NCBI GenBank assembly: GCA_002451165.1
Contig: DKBH01000098.1
Span: forward strand, 1 to 25,288
Origin: Nitrospiraceae bacterium UBA6905
GTDB taxonomy: Bacteria; Nitrospirota; Thermodesulfovibrionia; Thermodesulfovibrionales; UBA6898
Length of the DNA stretch: 25,288 bases
Reading direction: 5' to 3'
The notes beneath the pieces were generated by a model. That model was not told the DNA's origin. It did not search any database and worked only from the letters and a program-made list of their open reading frames with translations. Every line of letters starts with the position of its first letter. Position 1 is the stretch's first letter. Of the stretch, positions 1-7,550 are shown in pieces. Both the position numbers and the translations under genes were made by a program.

Positions 1-226
1 ATACTGCCCTGCAGGGGTAGAGATAGCCACCGTCCTGAGATACCGCATGTACTTTAAAGATTATGGCATGGAGAAACGGGCGATGGAATCCTATGCCGCT
101 CTCCATAATAATGCGGCACCCTGTTCCGGATGTGATCAGCCCGTCTGTACAGCCAAATGTCCTTACGGCCTTCCGGTGAAGGTGATGCTCAGCGATGCTC
201 ATGAGTCAATGTCGTTTATAGTCTGA
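1..226 (+). CDS. C-terminal end of an aldo/keto reductase with 4Fe-4S clusters (5' partial)
   Basis: The reading frame is open from the window edge (first full codon at base 2) and stops with TGA at 224-226. The roughly 74 visible residues begin with Tyr-Cys-Pro, which looks like the last cysteine of one ferredoxin-type cluster. A helical linker follows, then a second cluster with spacing Cys-x2-Cys-x4-Cys-x3-Cys-Pro. This arrangement is characteristic of the C-terminal iron-sulfur extension of bacterial aldo/keto reductases, soluble NAD(P)H-dependent oxidoreductases of unknown substrate. The catalytic barrel lies outside the window, so the family call rests on the tail alone; another ferredoxin-tailed oxidoreductase is possible. 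The stop overlaps the next start (TGATG), so it is probably translationally coupled to the DUF6599 gene and belongs to the redox cluster that follows. Confidence 0.6.
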   Translation, partial: YCPAGVEIATVLRYRMYFKDYGMEKRAMESYAALHNNAAPCSGCDQPVCTAKCPYGLPVKVMLSDAHESMSFIV

Positions 227-1188
227 TGCGTTCTGCACGGCTTGTCTCTCGCGTCGTCCTGCTTGCCCTGCTGCCGGGTATTGCGGTGGTCCTCTTCCTT
301 AACGGGCAGCACTATGATCCTTCGCTCATCGACTTTACGAAAATATCTGAAAAAAATGCATCCGGGCCTGACATATCAGCCCTGTCAGCAGAAACATCTC
401 TTCCCGCTCCGGAGGCAACGGTCATTGCCGGCTTCCGGCAGACCGGCAGGGCGCAGCGCTTCACCAAAGATAATCTCTATGAGCATGTAAACGGCCATGC
501 TGAATATTTCATCAGTGCCGGCTTTGTTGAACTTGTTGTCACGGAGTACGCGTTGTCTGATTCGGCTTCTGCTCAGGCCGAAATACAGGTTGAAGTTTTC
601 GACATGGGGAAAAGCATTCATGCATTCGGCGTTTTGGCAGATGAGTCCGGCGAAAATGCCCGGTCCGTTGCTGTCGGGACGATGGCCTTCAGAACTTCGA
701 GCGGCATCAACTTTTTCAAGGGACGGTATTACGTGAAAATCGCTGCCATTACGCCGAAGTTGCCTGTTCTTCAGTTTGCTCGGGAATTCAGCGACGCGCT
801 GCCCGTAGCACAGGACTCTTTCGAAATATTCGCGCTGCTCCCTGCCATCGGAAAAGCGGGAAAAACACGCTTCATCAAGGAAGGGTACCGAGGTCTCGAC
901 TTCCTCCGCAACGTAATCGAGCGGGAGTACACTGCAGGCGGCAAAAAGATAACGGTCGCACTTATCGACGGCAGCGGACAGGAACAGGAAAGGCTGCGGG
1001 CGGCTTTCTTCGAGTACTTCAATACGTCGGGGATGCATTATGAGACAAAAGAAAGGAGCGGACGCACATTCTATCGGGTGACTGACAAATATGAAGGCAA
1101 CTGGCTCCTCATCCCTTCCCACAAAGCTCTGTTCGCTGTTTTCGGGACCGAGGATGAGTCTCTCGTTGAATACTTTCCAAAAGCTTAA
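226..1188 (+). CDS. DUF6599 family membrane-anchored protein
   Basis: A 320-residue protein. Residues 8-26 form one hydrophobic N-terminal segment, either an uncleaved anchor or a signal peptide, so the rest is probably periplasmic. Residues 83-100 carry the Asn-Leu-Tyr-Glu, Asn-Gly and Ala-Glu-Tyr-Phe pattern that I associate with DUF6599 proteins (NLYEyiNG-x-AELY...). No cysteines, haem motifs or recognisable catalytic residues are visible. The function is unknown. The ATG shares its A with the upstream TGA, and the DUF362 gene starts 22 bp downstream. Co-transcription with iron-sulfur proteins suggests an accessory role in a redox process at the membrane. The family call comes from memory of the motif and has not been searched. 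Confidence 0.65.
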   Translation: MRSARLVSRVVLLALLPGIAVVLFLNGQHYDPSLIDFTKISEKNASGPDISALSAETSLPAPEATVIAGFRQTGRAQRFTKDNLYEHVNGHAEYFISAGFVELVVTEYALSDSASAQAEIQVEVFDMGKSIHAFGVLADESGENARSVAVGTMAFRTSSGINFFKGRYYVKIAAITPKLPVLQFAREFSDALPVAQDSFEIFALLPAIGKAGKTRFIKEGYRGLDFLRNVIEREYTAGGKKITVALIDGSGQEQERLRAAFFEYFNTSGMHYETKERSGRTFYRVTDKYEGNWLLIPSHKALFAVFGTEDESLVEYFPKA

Positions 1189-1210
1189 CTGTAGACGCCT
1201 AAGGTGATGT

Positions 1211-2203
1211 ATGCCTTCAAAATATGACAAAAGAGAGCCAGGGATAAGCAGAAGAGATTTCCTTCTCAAGACTGCAGCCACCTGCGGGCTCGCCGCTGCA
1301 GCAGGAGGCTGGGGATATGTCTTTTACAGCAGGGACCCGGTTCGGAGGCGCGACACGAAGATATTCACCTTCAGGGATTACCGCACAGAGATCCGCGCGG
1401 TTTATCCTCAGCTGGCAGTAGTCCGCGGCAGGGATACAGAAAAAATGGTTGTTGCTGCAATAGAAAAGATCGGCGGTATCAGCCGATTTATAAAGCCAGG
1501 GGAAAGGGTTTTGATAAAACCGAATGCCGCGTGGGACAGACAGCCCGAACAGGGTGCAAACACAAATCCTGCCGTCGTAGCTGCAGTCGTAAAACTCTGC
1601 CATGAGGCCCGGGCCGCTGAAGTCTGGATCACCGACGTTTCGGTGAATGACCCTTACCGGTGCTTTGCCCGGTCAGGTATCGAAGATGCCGCGAAAAGGG
1701 CGGGAGGAAGCATCAAGATTGCCACGGAAAACGATTTTGTCGACACTGACTTCAAGGGCGAATCCCTCAGCATATGGCCGGTCAGTCGCTTCTATCACCA
1801 GGTTGACAAACTCATCAACCTGCCTGTGGTGAAACATCACTCGCTGAGCAGGTGTACGATGGCAATGAAAAACCTCTATGGTTCCCTGGGGGGACAACGG
1901 AATCGTCTTCACCAGGACATCAACACCGCGATCGCAGACCTTTCGTCGGCGATCAGACCGACATTCACCCTTATGGATGCTACGCGGGTCCTCAGGAGAA
2001 ACGGCCCCACCGGAGGTAATCTGTCGGATGTGACCATTGAAGATACGGTGGTTGCCGGAGTCGATATCGTTGCAGTCGAGTCATATGGTCTCAGGTTCCT
2101 TGATCTGAAGGTTGAAGACATCCCCTTCATACAGATAGGCGAAAAGAGGGGCATCGGAATCTCAGACTGGCGTTCACTTAATGTTGCCGAACTGAACGTA
2201 TGA
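1211..2203 (+). CDS. DUF362 domain protein with twin-arginine signal
   Basis: A 330-residue protein. Residues 13-19 read Ser-Arg-Arg-Asp-Phe-Leu-Leu and are followed by an alanine-rich hydrophobic stretch, a textbook Tat signal, so export of a folded protein is predicted. The mature part has the DUF362 pattern: a GERVLIKPN segment near residue 90, a WITDVS segment, a VVKHH motif and AMKNLYGSL. DUF362 proteins are often found with ferredoxin domains, but this one has no cysteine cluster of its own. An AAGGTG ribosome site at 1201-1206 supports the ATG at 1211. The stop overlaps the next gene by 4 bp (ATGA), coupling it to the polyferredoxin. The biochemical role of DUF362 is not established; a partnership with the downstream electron carrier is inference. 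Confidence 0.8.
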   Translation: MPSKYDKREPGISRRDFLLKTAATCGLAAAAGGWGYVFYSRDPVRRRDTKIFTFRDYRTEIRAVYPQLAVVRGRDTEKMVVAAIEKIGGISRFIKPGERVLIKPNAAWDRQPEQGANTNPAVVAAVVKLCHEARAAEVWITDVSVNDPYRCFARSGIEDAAKRAGGSIKIATENDFVDTDFKGESLSIWPVSRFYHQVDKLINLPVVKHHSLSRCTMAMKNLYGSLGGQRNRLHQDINTAIADLSSAIRPTFTLMDATRVLRRNGPTGGNLSDVTIEDTVVAGVDIVAVESYGLRFLDLKVEDIPFIQIGEKRGIGISDWRSLNVAELNV

Positions 2204-3717
2204 TCGGGATATTCCTTACGCTCAGGAACATCAGAAGGATTTATGCTGTTTTCTTTCTGCTCCTCTTTGTTCTGTTTCTCTGGATCACCAACTTCCGACA
2301 CATAAAAGGCTATGATACCCGGCTCTTTCTGGAGATCGATCCCCTTGCCGCAGCCGCCTCCTTTCTGACGAGCTGGACCGTATACAAGGGTCTTATCCTT
2401 TCGCTCGTTATCATTGTCGGAACACTCCTCTTTGGCCGGTTTTTCTGTTCATGGATCTGTCCGATGGGCATTGTCAACCAGATCGCCGGCACGGTCTTCA
2501 ATAAATTACGGGCAGTCGATGCGATCCAGCTCAATGGGTATCGAACCTTTTACCGTCTCAAATATTACCTGCTCGCGGCCGTTGTTGTCCTGGCTGCACT
2601 CGGATCCCTTCAGACGGGCCTGTTGGATCCTATTTCGTTCATTACGAGGTCTTTCACCATCTCGGTTTTTCCCGCACTCAATCACCTCCTGAGGGGAATC
2701 TATCTCAAACAGCCCCTCTTTCACGGCGGCACGCTCCTCGGGCTGATTTTCCTCGCGGTAATCTTCGCGAACAGGTTCCTTCCCCGTTTCTGGTGTCGTG
2801 CACTCTGCCCCTTGGGGGCCCTCCTTGGAATCCTTTCTTACGGTCCGCTGATGAGAATATGGCGGGATGTGGACCGATGCACGGACTGCAAAAAATGTCT
2901 TGGTAACTGCCACGGGGGCTGTGACCCCCATGCTGCACTCCGGGTTACCGAATGTCACCTCTGCATGAACTGCATCGTGGACTGTCCGGAAGACGCAATC
3001 CATTACGGCCTTCCCAAAACCGCCAGCGCTGAACACCTGCCCCTCGACATCAGTCGCCGGAGACTGATAGAGTGCGCCCTCGTTGGGGCCGTCAGTTTCC
3101 CGATAATGAAGAGCACCATAACCTCTCAGACTTCTCCCCGTTATAACGTCATCAGGCCACCCGGTGCCATCGCTGAAGGCGATTTTCTCCGGCGCTGCCT
3201 GAAATGCGGTGAGTGCATGAAGGCATGCCCCACCAATGCAATTCAGCCGGCATTGCTCGAGGCAGGGTTTGAGGGCATATGGACACCGATCCTCATAAAC
3301 GCTATCGGATATTGTGAATATAACTGCGTGCTCTGCGGCCATGTATGCCCCACCGGAGCGATTTCTCCTCTGTCCATCGAGAAAAAGCTGGGAAAACCAA
3401 CGAAGCAGCAGCCGGTCAAGATCGGCACGGCCTTTTACGACAGGGGAAGATGCCTGCCGTGGGCAATGCATACTGAATGTATCGTTTGCGAAGAAGTCTG
3501 TCCGACCTCACCCAAGGCGATCTGGTTTGAGACCGTTGATATGCAGATGCGCGACGGCAGCACCAAGAGGCTGAAACGTCCCTATGTCGACGCAAAACTT
3601 TGCGTTGGATGCGGGATCTGTGAAAACAAATGCCCCATTCGAGATCACGCCGCTGTCCGTGTAACCTCAATAGGGGAAACACGTTCTAGGACGAACCAGA
3701 TGATTCTCAAGCCCTGA
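2200..3717 (+). CDS. Membrane polyferredoxin, NapH-like half fused to NapG/MauM-like half
   Basis: A 505-residue protein. The first half has about four membrane helices (about 14-31, 62-80, 121-140, 176-195), the paired motifs C83xxxC87P and C199xxxC203P typical of the NapH/MauN/NosR C-terminal family, and two ferredoxin clusters (cysteines around 227-241 and 252-262). Around residue 286 an Arg-Arg-Arg followed by a hydrophobic stretch resembles an internal Tat signal or anchor. The second half then carries four more cysteine groups (333-343, 372-383, 418-434, 468-478), as in NapG/MauM. NapH and NapG are normally separate proteins that pass electrons from quinol to periplasmic reductases, so this looks like a natural fusion of the two. 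It likely serves as quinol-linked electron supply for the preceding DUF362 protein or another partner. It is the last gene of the cluster. Confidence 0.82.
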   Translation: MIGIFLTLRNIRRIYAVFFLLLFVLFLWITNFRHIKGYDTRLFLEIDPLAAAASFLTSWTVYKGLILSLVIIVGTLLFGRFFCSWICPMGIVNQIAGTVFNKLRAVDAIQLNGYRTFYRLKYYLLAAVVVLAALGSLQTGLLDPISFITRSFTISVFPALNHLLRGIYLKQPLFHGGTLLGLIFLAVIFANRFLPRFWCRALCPLGALLGILSYGPLMRIWRDVDRCTDCKKCLGNCHGGCDPHAALRVTECHLCMNCIVDCPEDAIHYGLPKTASAEHLPLDISRRRLIECALVGAVSFPIMKSTITSQTSPRYNVIRPPGAIAEGDFLRRCLKCGECMKACPTNAIQPALLEAGFEGIWTPILINAIGYCEYNCVLCGHVCPTGAISPLSIEKKLGKPTKQQPVKIGTAFYDRGRCLPWAMHTECIVCEEVCPTSPKAIWFETVDMQMRDGSTKRLKRPYVDAKLCVGCGICENKCPIRDHAAVRVTSIGETRSRTNQMILKP

Positions 3718-3746
3718 CATGAGCTTCTCATGATGCATGATCATGC
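3718..3746. repeat. Two adjacent short palindromes after the polyferredoxin stop
   Basis: Bases 3718-3732 form a perfect 6-bp hairpin with a 3-base loop (CATGAG, CTT, CTCATG). Bases 3735-3746 are an exact 12-bp palindrome (GCATGATCATGC). They begin right at the end of the coding region. No T-run follows, so a classical intrinsic terminator is not supported. mRNA 3'-end protection or a protein-binding site are possibilities only. Confidence 0.45.
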
Positions 3747-4029
3747 GGTATATTCTGCCCTTTCCGTTCCTCAAGATCTGTATCCCCTGATGCAGCAAAT
3801 AGCAATTCACCGTCCTGAACGCGCACGCGGGAATATGAAGAATTTCTTCAAAAAGATGTATACCACTTCTAGATGAGGCGCGTATTCGTATGAGAGGAAC
3901 CGATAGAATTTCTCGTTACAGGAGACAATGCCTTGTCAGGAGGAATACGTGTACATATTGAGGAATACGTGTACATATTGATGTTAAACCGACATCCGAC
4001 ACATCACACCTTGTCAGCAGTACCGCCCG
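3747..4029. other. Non-coding stretch between the redox cluster and the GT39 pseudogene
   Basis: No open frame with a ribosome site or recognisable protein similarity in any of the six frames. The only structure seen is the 20-bp tandem duplication annotated separately at 3941-3980. It may be decayed sequence continuous with the pseudogene that follows. Confidence 0.5.
3941..3980. repeat. Exact 20-bp tandem duplication
   Basis: AGGAATACGTGTACATATTG occurs twice back to back with no mismatch (3941-3960 and 3961-3980). Only two copies exist, there is no spacer, and there is no coding context. A recent slippage or excision event is the simplest reading. It is not a CRISPR repeat. Confidence 0.9.
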
Positions 4030-5516
4030 TTAAGCCCTCGGGGCAATCGCCACTCCCATCGTGAATACCTCTTTCGAATGGACATAGGGAACCCTCACGG
4101 GCTCAAGTGGTTTGGCTGAAGGGAAGATCTCAAGGAAATATTGAGGGATAGCTTCTCCGTCAACCGAAGCGTCCCACACTATGATTCCCCCCCATGCTGA
4201 CCGCAGAAAGTTTATCAGGTTCTAAGGTACTGCTCTCGTCGTCTACAAGGAGAGAATGACGCACGCGCAGGCAATGCATCATGTTTGCCATGAGGTAGTG
4301 TCTATTTCTGATGATAGCCCGATCCCCGTCATCACTTAACCGAAGGTCAGGAAGTCTCTGCGTCATCTCCGTCGACACGGTCTGGAACGGAATGTGGATG
4401 CGCTCCTTTTTCTCCGTGACATCCGGAAAGAAGCCAACAAAGACTCTGACAAGGAGCATCGAAACGGCAATTGTCGCACAGCAGTAACCAAACAGATTGG
4501 TAAGCTTTTGGTTCTTTTTCAAATCGATCAGAGAAAAAAATGCAACCGGGATAGAGAACAATATCGTCGCAAGCCAGCGGGCTCTGAACTGCCCCAGCCG
4601 AAATAGCAAGATAGTTGCTAATGGTATAAGGGTCCGTACCACCGTGAGATAGCGAAAGAAGAACACATTCGGGGAGCCGGCTCCGCTCAGTACAGATATT
4701 TGCCGACGAAAAAAACAGCATGAAGATCACGGCTAAGATAAGTATCTCCATGAACCCTGTAAGCAATACGTCACGAACTCTTACGGGGGAGCCAAGGTCC
4801 AGAGCCCCCTGATGAGTTATGTTCATAATCTATCGCAAGAAAGGGGAGGCATCAGCTTCGATCAGCATGAATAGCGACAAAGAGCAATGCGCACAAAGTA
4901 TGTTACTTAGCGGCATCCTCCTCTTGCCCCATTGCTTCCACCCCTCTTTGACGAGAAGATTCGAGAGAATCAGTGACACCAATAAGAAGATAGAAACATA
5001 CTTCGAAAGCATCCCCAGACAAAGGGAAATCGGAAGGGCAAAAGAAATTTTCGCATCTTTTGATGAAAATGTTTTGACGTATAGAAGTGCTACCACAACA
5101 GAGAAGACAGAGGCCAGGATACTATGGCTGAGATCGCGCACGAACTCGTATGCATAGGCAGGAAAAAGCATCAATAAGGAGGTAACTACCAATGATTCTC
5201 TGGTATTTTAATATGTCCGGGCGAGCCTATAAAAGCAAAGATAAAAGATCACAAGAATGGCGCACTTCACGATAATAATCGTTAGAAAGGTCTGCCCGCT
5301 GAGAAGAGATATATTCTTCACCATAACGCTGTAGAGACGTGGCTGTGGACTGATATCCAGATCCGCGGCCTGGCGAAACTGCTCCGCTTCATCGAGCTCC
5401 ATCGAAGCGCAGACCAGCAGACGCAGTGCAAAATGAAGCAGGCAATATAATACTATAATTGCAACAGCAATCGCATCACGCGCTTCATTAATCTCACCTG
5501 AAATCTCTTTCTTCAT
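4030..5516 (-). pseudogene. Family 39 (ArnT/PMT-like) glycosyltransferase, disrupted
   Basis: On the minus strand an ATG at 5516, with AAGGA six bases upstream, opens a frame whose start is a hydrophobic helix followed by Met-Glu-Leu-Asp-Glu-Ala-Glu-Gln. Family 39 membrane glycosyltransferases carry their catalytic acidic residues at the equivalent site. Similarity continues through a helix-rich region with an LSKY motif, typical of GT39, and a late Arg-Trp motif. The frame is broken by TAA at 5208-5210 and TAG at 4830-4832, then shifts frame around 4670-4720 and again around 4190-4220. It ends with a plausible C-terminus (SAWGGIIVWDAS...) at TAA 4030-4032. The reconstructed length of about 495 residues is normal for the family, which transfers sugars from polyprenyl-phosphate carriers at the outer face of the inner membrane. 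With two stops and two shifts it cannot be functional. Confidence 0.75.
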
Positions 5517-6016
5517 AATGATCCTTAACGGGGGATCTGCCAAATCGTCAGCGACTGCTTGCCTTCCTGCGATCTATAGAATGCAAAATCGACGATCCGA
5601 AACAGGCCATTCCTCTCTATATCGCATCATCGTGTACACAGAAATTACGAATTATCCTGATAGGCGTCCTCAGCTGCTCACTCCCAGCCCATCCAAAGAG
5701 AGCCCGCCCATGACCACATCCATTCGCTATCCTCCGTAAGAATTCTGCCGCGGTGAACTGGCGAAGGCTATCTCACATGCGCGCACCTGTCTCTACGATA
5801 TTCACAACGTATCTTCTACGATATTGCAGGATCGATCCGGGGTTGCCCCATGACCCTCAAGTACCGCAAGAATGCATAAGCGGGATCGGTGCACCCCCTT
5901 CTTTGACCCTGTTTCTTTCCTCAGCAGATCTGCGGATTAAGGAAGAAAGTGTTCTCGGCAGCTCTCGGAGATGGCATTTCTCCAACCTCAGATAAATCTG
6001 GGCATACACGCCGTCA
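5517..6016. other. Non-coding stretch upstream of the GT39 pseudogene
   Basis: About 500 bp with only short unsupported frames on both strands. A minus-strand frame at about 5860-6024 (LRELPRTLSSLIRRSAEERN...) reads somewhat like protein but matches nothing I recognise and is soon closed by stops. Part of that frame lies across the IS insertion point. I read this as decayed sequence, and the start of the GT39 relic's leader lies at its left end. Confidence 0.45.
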
Positions 6017-6024
6017 GAATACGT
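6017..6024. repeat. Left target-site duplication of the IS256-family element
   Basis: GAATACGT here is repeated exactly at 7322-7329. The two copies bracket an inverted-repeat-bounded 1297-bp segment. Eight bases is the usual duplication length for IS256-family elements. Confidence 0.85.
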
Positions 6025-7321
6025 GATAACGTAAAGTATTTTTTGCACAATTAAGTCATGGTGACCTCGAATCTGGTAATGTAATTTCGCCAAAAACCGA
6101 CTACCGATTGATGAGAAACAAGTGAAAGATCACCTGGGGGAGATCGTCAGAGGTACGGTACAGGAGACCCTGAGTACTCTGCTGAATGAAGAGGCAGAGA
6201 GGCTCTGCAGGGCAAGGCGATATGAGCGGACCGATGCAAGAAAGGATACCAGAGCCGGGCATTATAGGAGGAAACTCCACACCAAGGCAGGAGAGGTGGA
6301 TATCAGGATGCCGAAGCTGAGGGTCCTGCCCTTTGAGACGGTGATCATAGAGCGGTACCGCAGAAGAGAGTCCTCAGTTGAAGAAGCGCTGGTAGAGATG
6401 TATCTGGCAGGAGCGTCAGTTCGGAGAGTAGAAGACATCACCCAAGCCCTGTGGGGCAGCAAAGTAAGCCCGGGGGCCATCTCGAACCTCAATGCCAAGA
6501 TATATAAGACCATAGAGGCGTGGAGTATGAGGCCGATTGAAGGAGAAATTCCTATGTATACCTGGATGGGATCGCATTGAAACGGAGTTGGGGTGGTGAG
6601 GTAAAGAACATAGCGGTTCTGGTAGCTGTTGGCGTAAATAAGGAAGGCTACCGGGAGGTTCTGGGAGTAGCGGAAGGGGCCAAAGAGGACAAAGCAAGCT
6701 GGAGCAATTTTTTGAGGTATCTCAAGGAACGAGGACTCAAGGGCGTGGAGCTTGTCACCTCGGATAAATGCATAAGGCTAATAGAAAGCCTGGGGGATTT
6801 CTATCCCAAAGCCTCGTGGCAGCGGTGTGTAGTACATTTCTACCGGAACGTCTTTACCGCAGTGCCCAAGGGGAGGGTCAAAGAAGTGGCAGCTATGCTC
6901 AAGGCCATTCATGCACAGGAAGACAGGAAAGAAGCCCTAAGGAAGGCAGCGCTTGTCATAAAGAAGCTCCAGACAATGAAACTGGGCCGGGCTGCGGATA
7001 TTCTGAAAGAGGGGATAGCAGAGACAATAAGCTATTATGCATTTCCCCGGGAGCACTGGCGGAGAATCAGGACGAATAACCCGCTTGAAAGGATCATGAA
7101 GGAGATCAGGAGGAGAACACGGGTGATCGGCTCCTTTCCGGACGGCAACTCAGCCCTGATGCTTGTGGCAGCCCGGCTCAGACATATCGCAGGGACCAAA
7201 TGGGGACTGCAGCAGTATTTGAAGATGGATCGGCTTGAGGAGGAGGCCAAGGAGATCGCAGCCTAAGGGAAAGCTGGATTCAGGTCACCTGATGAAAGTG
7301 CGAAAGATTCTTGACACTACC
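6025..7321 (+). mobile_element. IS256-family insertion sequence, 1297 bp
   Basis: The ends are imperfect inverted repeats. Reading inward 24 bases from 6025 and, on the complement, from 7321, 17 of 24 positions agree, both stretches ending in GCAC. A second inner match follows: TGGTGACCTCGAATCTGG near 6059-6076 against AGGTGACCTGAATCCAG on the complement of about 7273-7289. An exact 8-bp target duplication (6017-6024, 7322-7329) flanks the element. It holds a single IS256-type transposase gene in the plus direction, broken by a frameshift. The intact duplication argues for simple transposition without later rearrangement. The element landed between the GT39 relic region and the 3' end of the tRNA-Ser gene. 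Confidence 0.85.
6122..7266 (+). pseudogene. IS256-family transposase, frameshifted
   Basis: Two overlapping frames together match one IS256-type DDE transposase. The first (GTG at 6122 to TGA 6578-6580) holds the N-terminal half with the EMYLAGASVRRVEDIT segment. The second (to TAA at 7264-7266) holds LKRSWGGEVKN, TSDKC (second catalytic Asp), WQRCVVHFYRN and NNPLER (catalytic Glu). Continuous family sequence needs a shift to the -1 frame around 6551-6555, where CCT-TAT-GTA-TAC-CTG-GAT would be expected. One T seems missing just before the first catalytic Asp (Tyr-Leu-Asp-Gly). No in-frame ATG is found for the N-terminus; similarity extends back about 8 codons before 6122. No slippery heptamer is evident, so a disabling deletion is more likely than programmed frameshifting. 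Confidence 0.85.
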
Positions 7322-7329
7322 GAATACGT
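7322..7329. repeat. Right target-site duplication of the IS256-family element
   Basis: An exact copy of GAATACGT at 6017-6024. It ends three bases before the 3' CCA end of the tRNA-Ser gene at 7333. Confidence 0.85.
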
Positions 7330-7332
7330 AAC

Positions 7333-7422
7333 TGGCGGAGAGGGTGAGATTCGAACTCACGGTAGGGTCGCCCCTACAACGATTTTCAAGACCGTCGCCT
7401 TCAACCGCTCGGCCACCTCTCC
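7333..7422 (-). tRNA. tRNA-Ser (anticodon UGA)
   Basis: On the minus strand the 5' acceptor strand GGAGAGG (7422-7416) pairs with CCTCTCC (7343-7337), followed by discriminator G and an encoded CCA (7335-7333). The D arm has GCCGAGCGG-type bases. The anticodon stem ACGGT/ATCGT encloses the loop CTTGAAA with anticodon TGA, reading UCA and related serine codons. A long variable arm is present, as expected for class II serine tRNAs, and the T arm contains GTTCGAATC. Length 90. The IS256 element lies immediately beyond its 3' end without touching the mature sequence. Confidence 0.97.
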
Positions 7423-7431
7423 GCGGAAATA

Positions 7432-7437
7432 ATTATA
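7432..7437 (-). promoter_or_regulatory. Candidate -10 box for the tRNA-Ser gene
   Basis: TATAAT on the minus strand lies 9 bases upstream of the tRNA 5' end, a usual spacing for stable RNA promoters. No convincing -35 hexamer is seen at 16-19 bases, in very AT-rich sequence. A second TATAAT occurs at 7452-7457. Confidence 0.35.
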
Positions 7438-7498
7438 ACAGAAACATTTTTATTATAATGATGGTTTAATTTGAAGAAAAGAGTTAAAATTTGTTAAT

Positions 7499-7527
7499 TT
7501 GACTTTTAATCCTAGATTCATTAAATT
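7499..7527 (+). promoter_or_regulatory. Candidate sigma-70 promoter of the tol-pal operon
   Basis: TTGACT (7499-7504), a 17-base spacer and TAAATT (7522-7527) lie 23 bases before the tolQ ATG, in an AT-rich region between the divergent tRNA gene and the operon. The hexamers are each close to consensus. Confidence 0.55.
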
Positions 7528-7550
7528 CTTTAAAACATTTAGGGGTACAC

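Noticed and set aside
385..1281. 298-residue minus-strand frame opposite the DUF6599 gene
   Set aside because: Antisense shadow of a well-supported gene, spanning a gene boundary, with no ribosome site or family motif.
2506..3471. 321-residue minus-strand frame opposite the polyferredoxin
   Set aside because: Shadow of the cysteine-motif-rich plus-strand gene; no motifs of its own.
3941..3980. Start of a CRISPR array
   Set aside because: Only two copies, directly adjacent with no spacer and no further repeats.
5857..6093. 78-residue minus-strand gene near the IS left end
   Set aside because: The frame runs across the IS insertion boundary at 6025 and has no recognised similarity or ribosome site.
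6542..6580. Programmed -1 frameshift site in the IS256 transposase
   Set aside because: No X-XXY-YYZ heptamer in the relevant frame, and IS256-family elements normally encode a single uninterrupted transposase.
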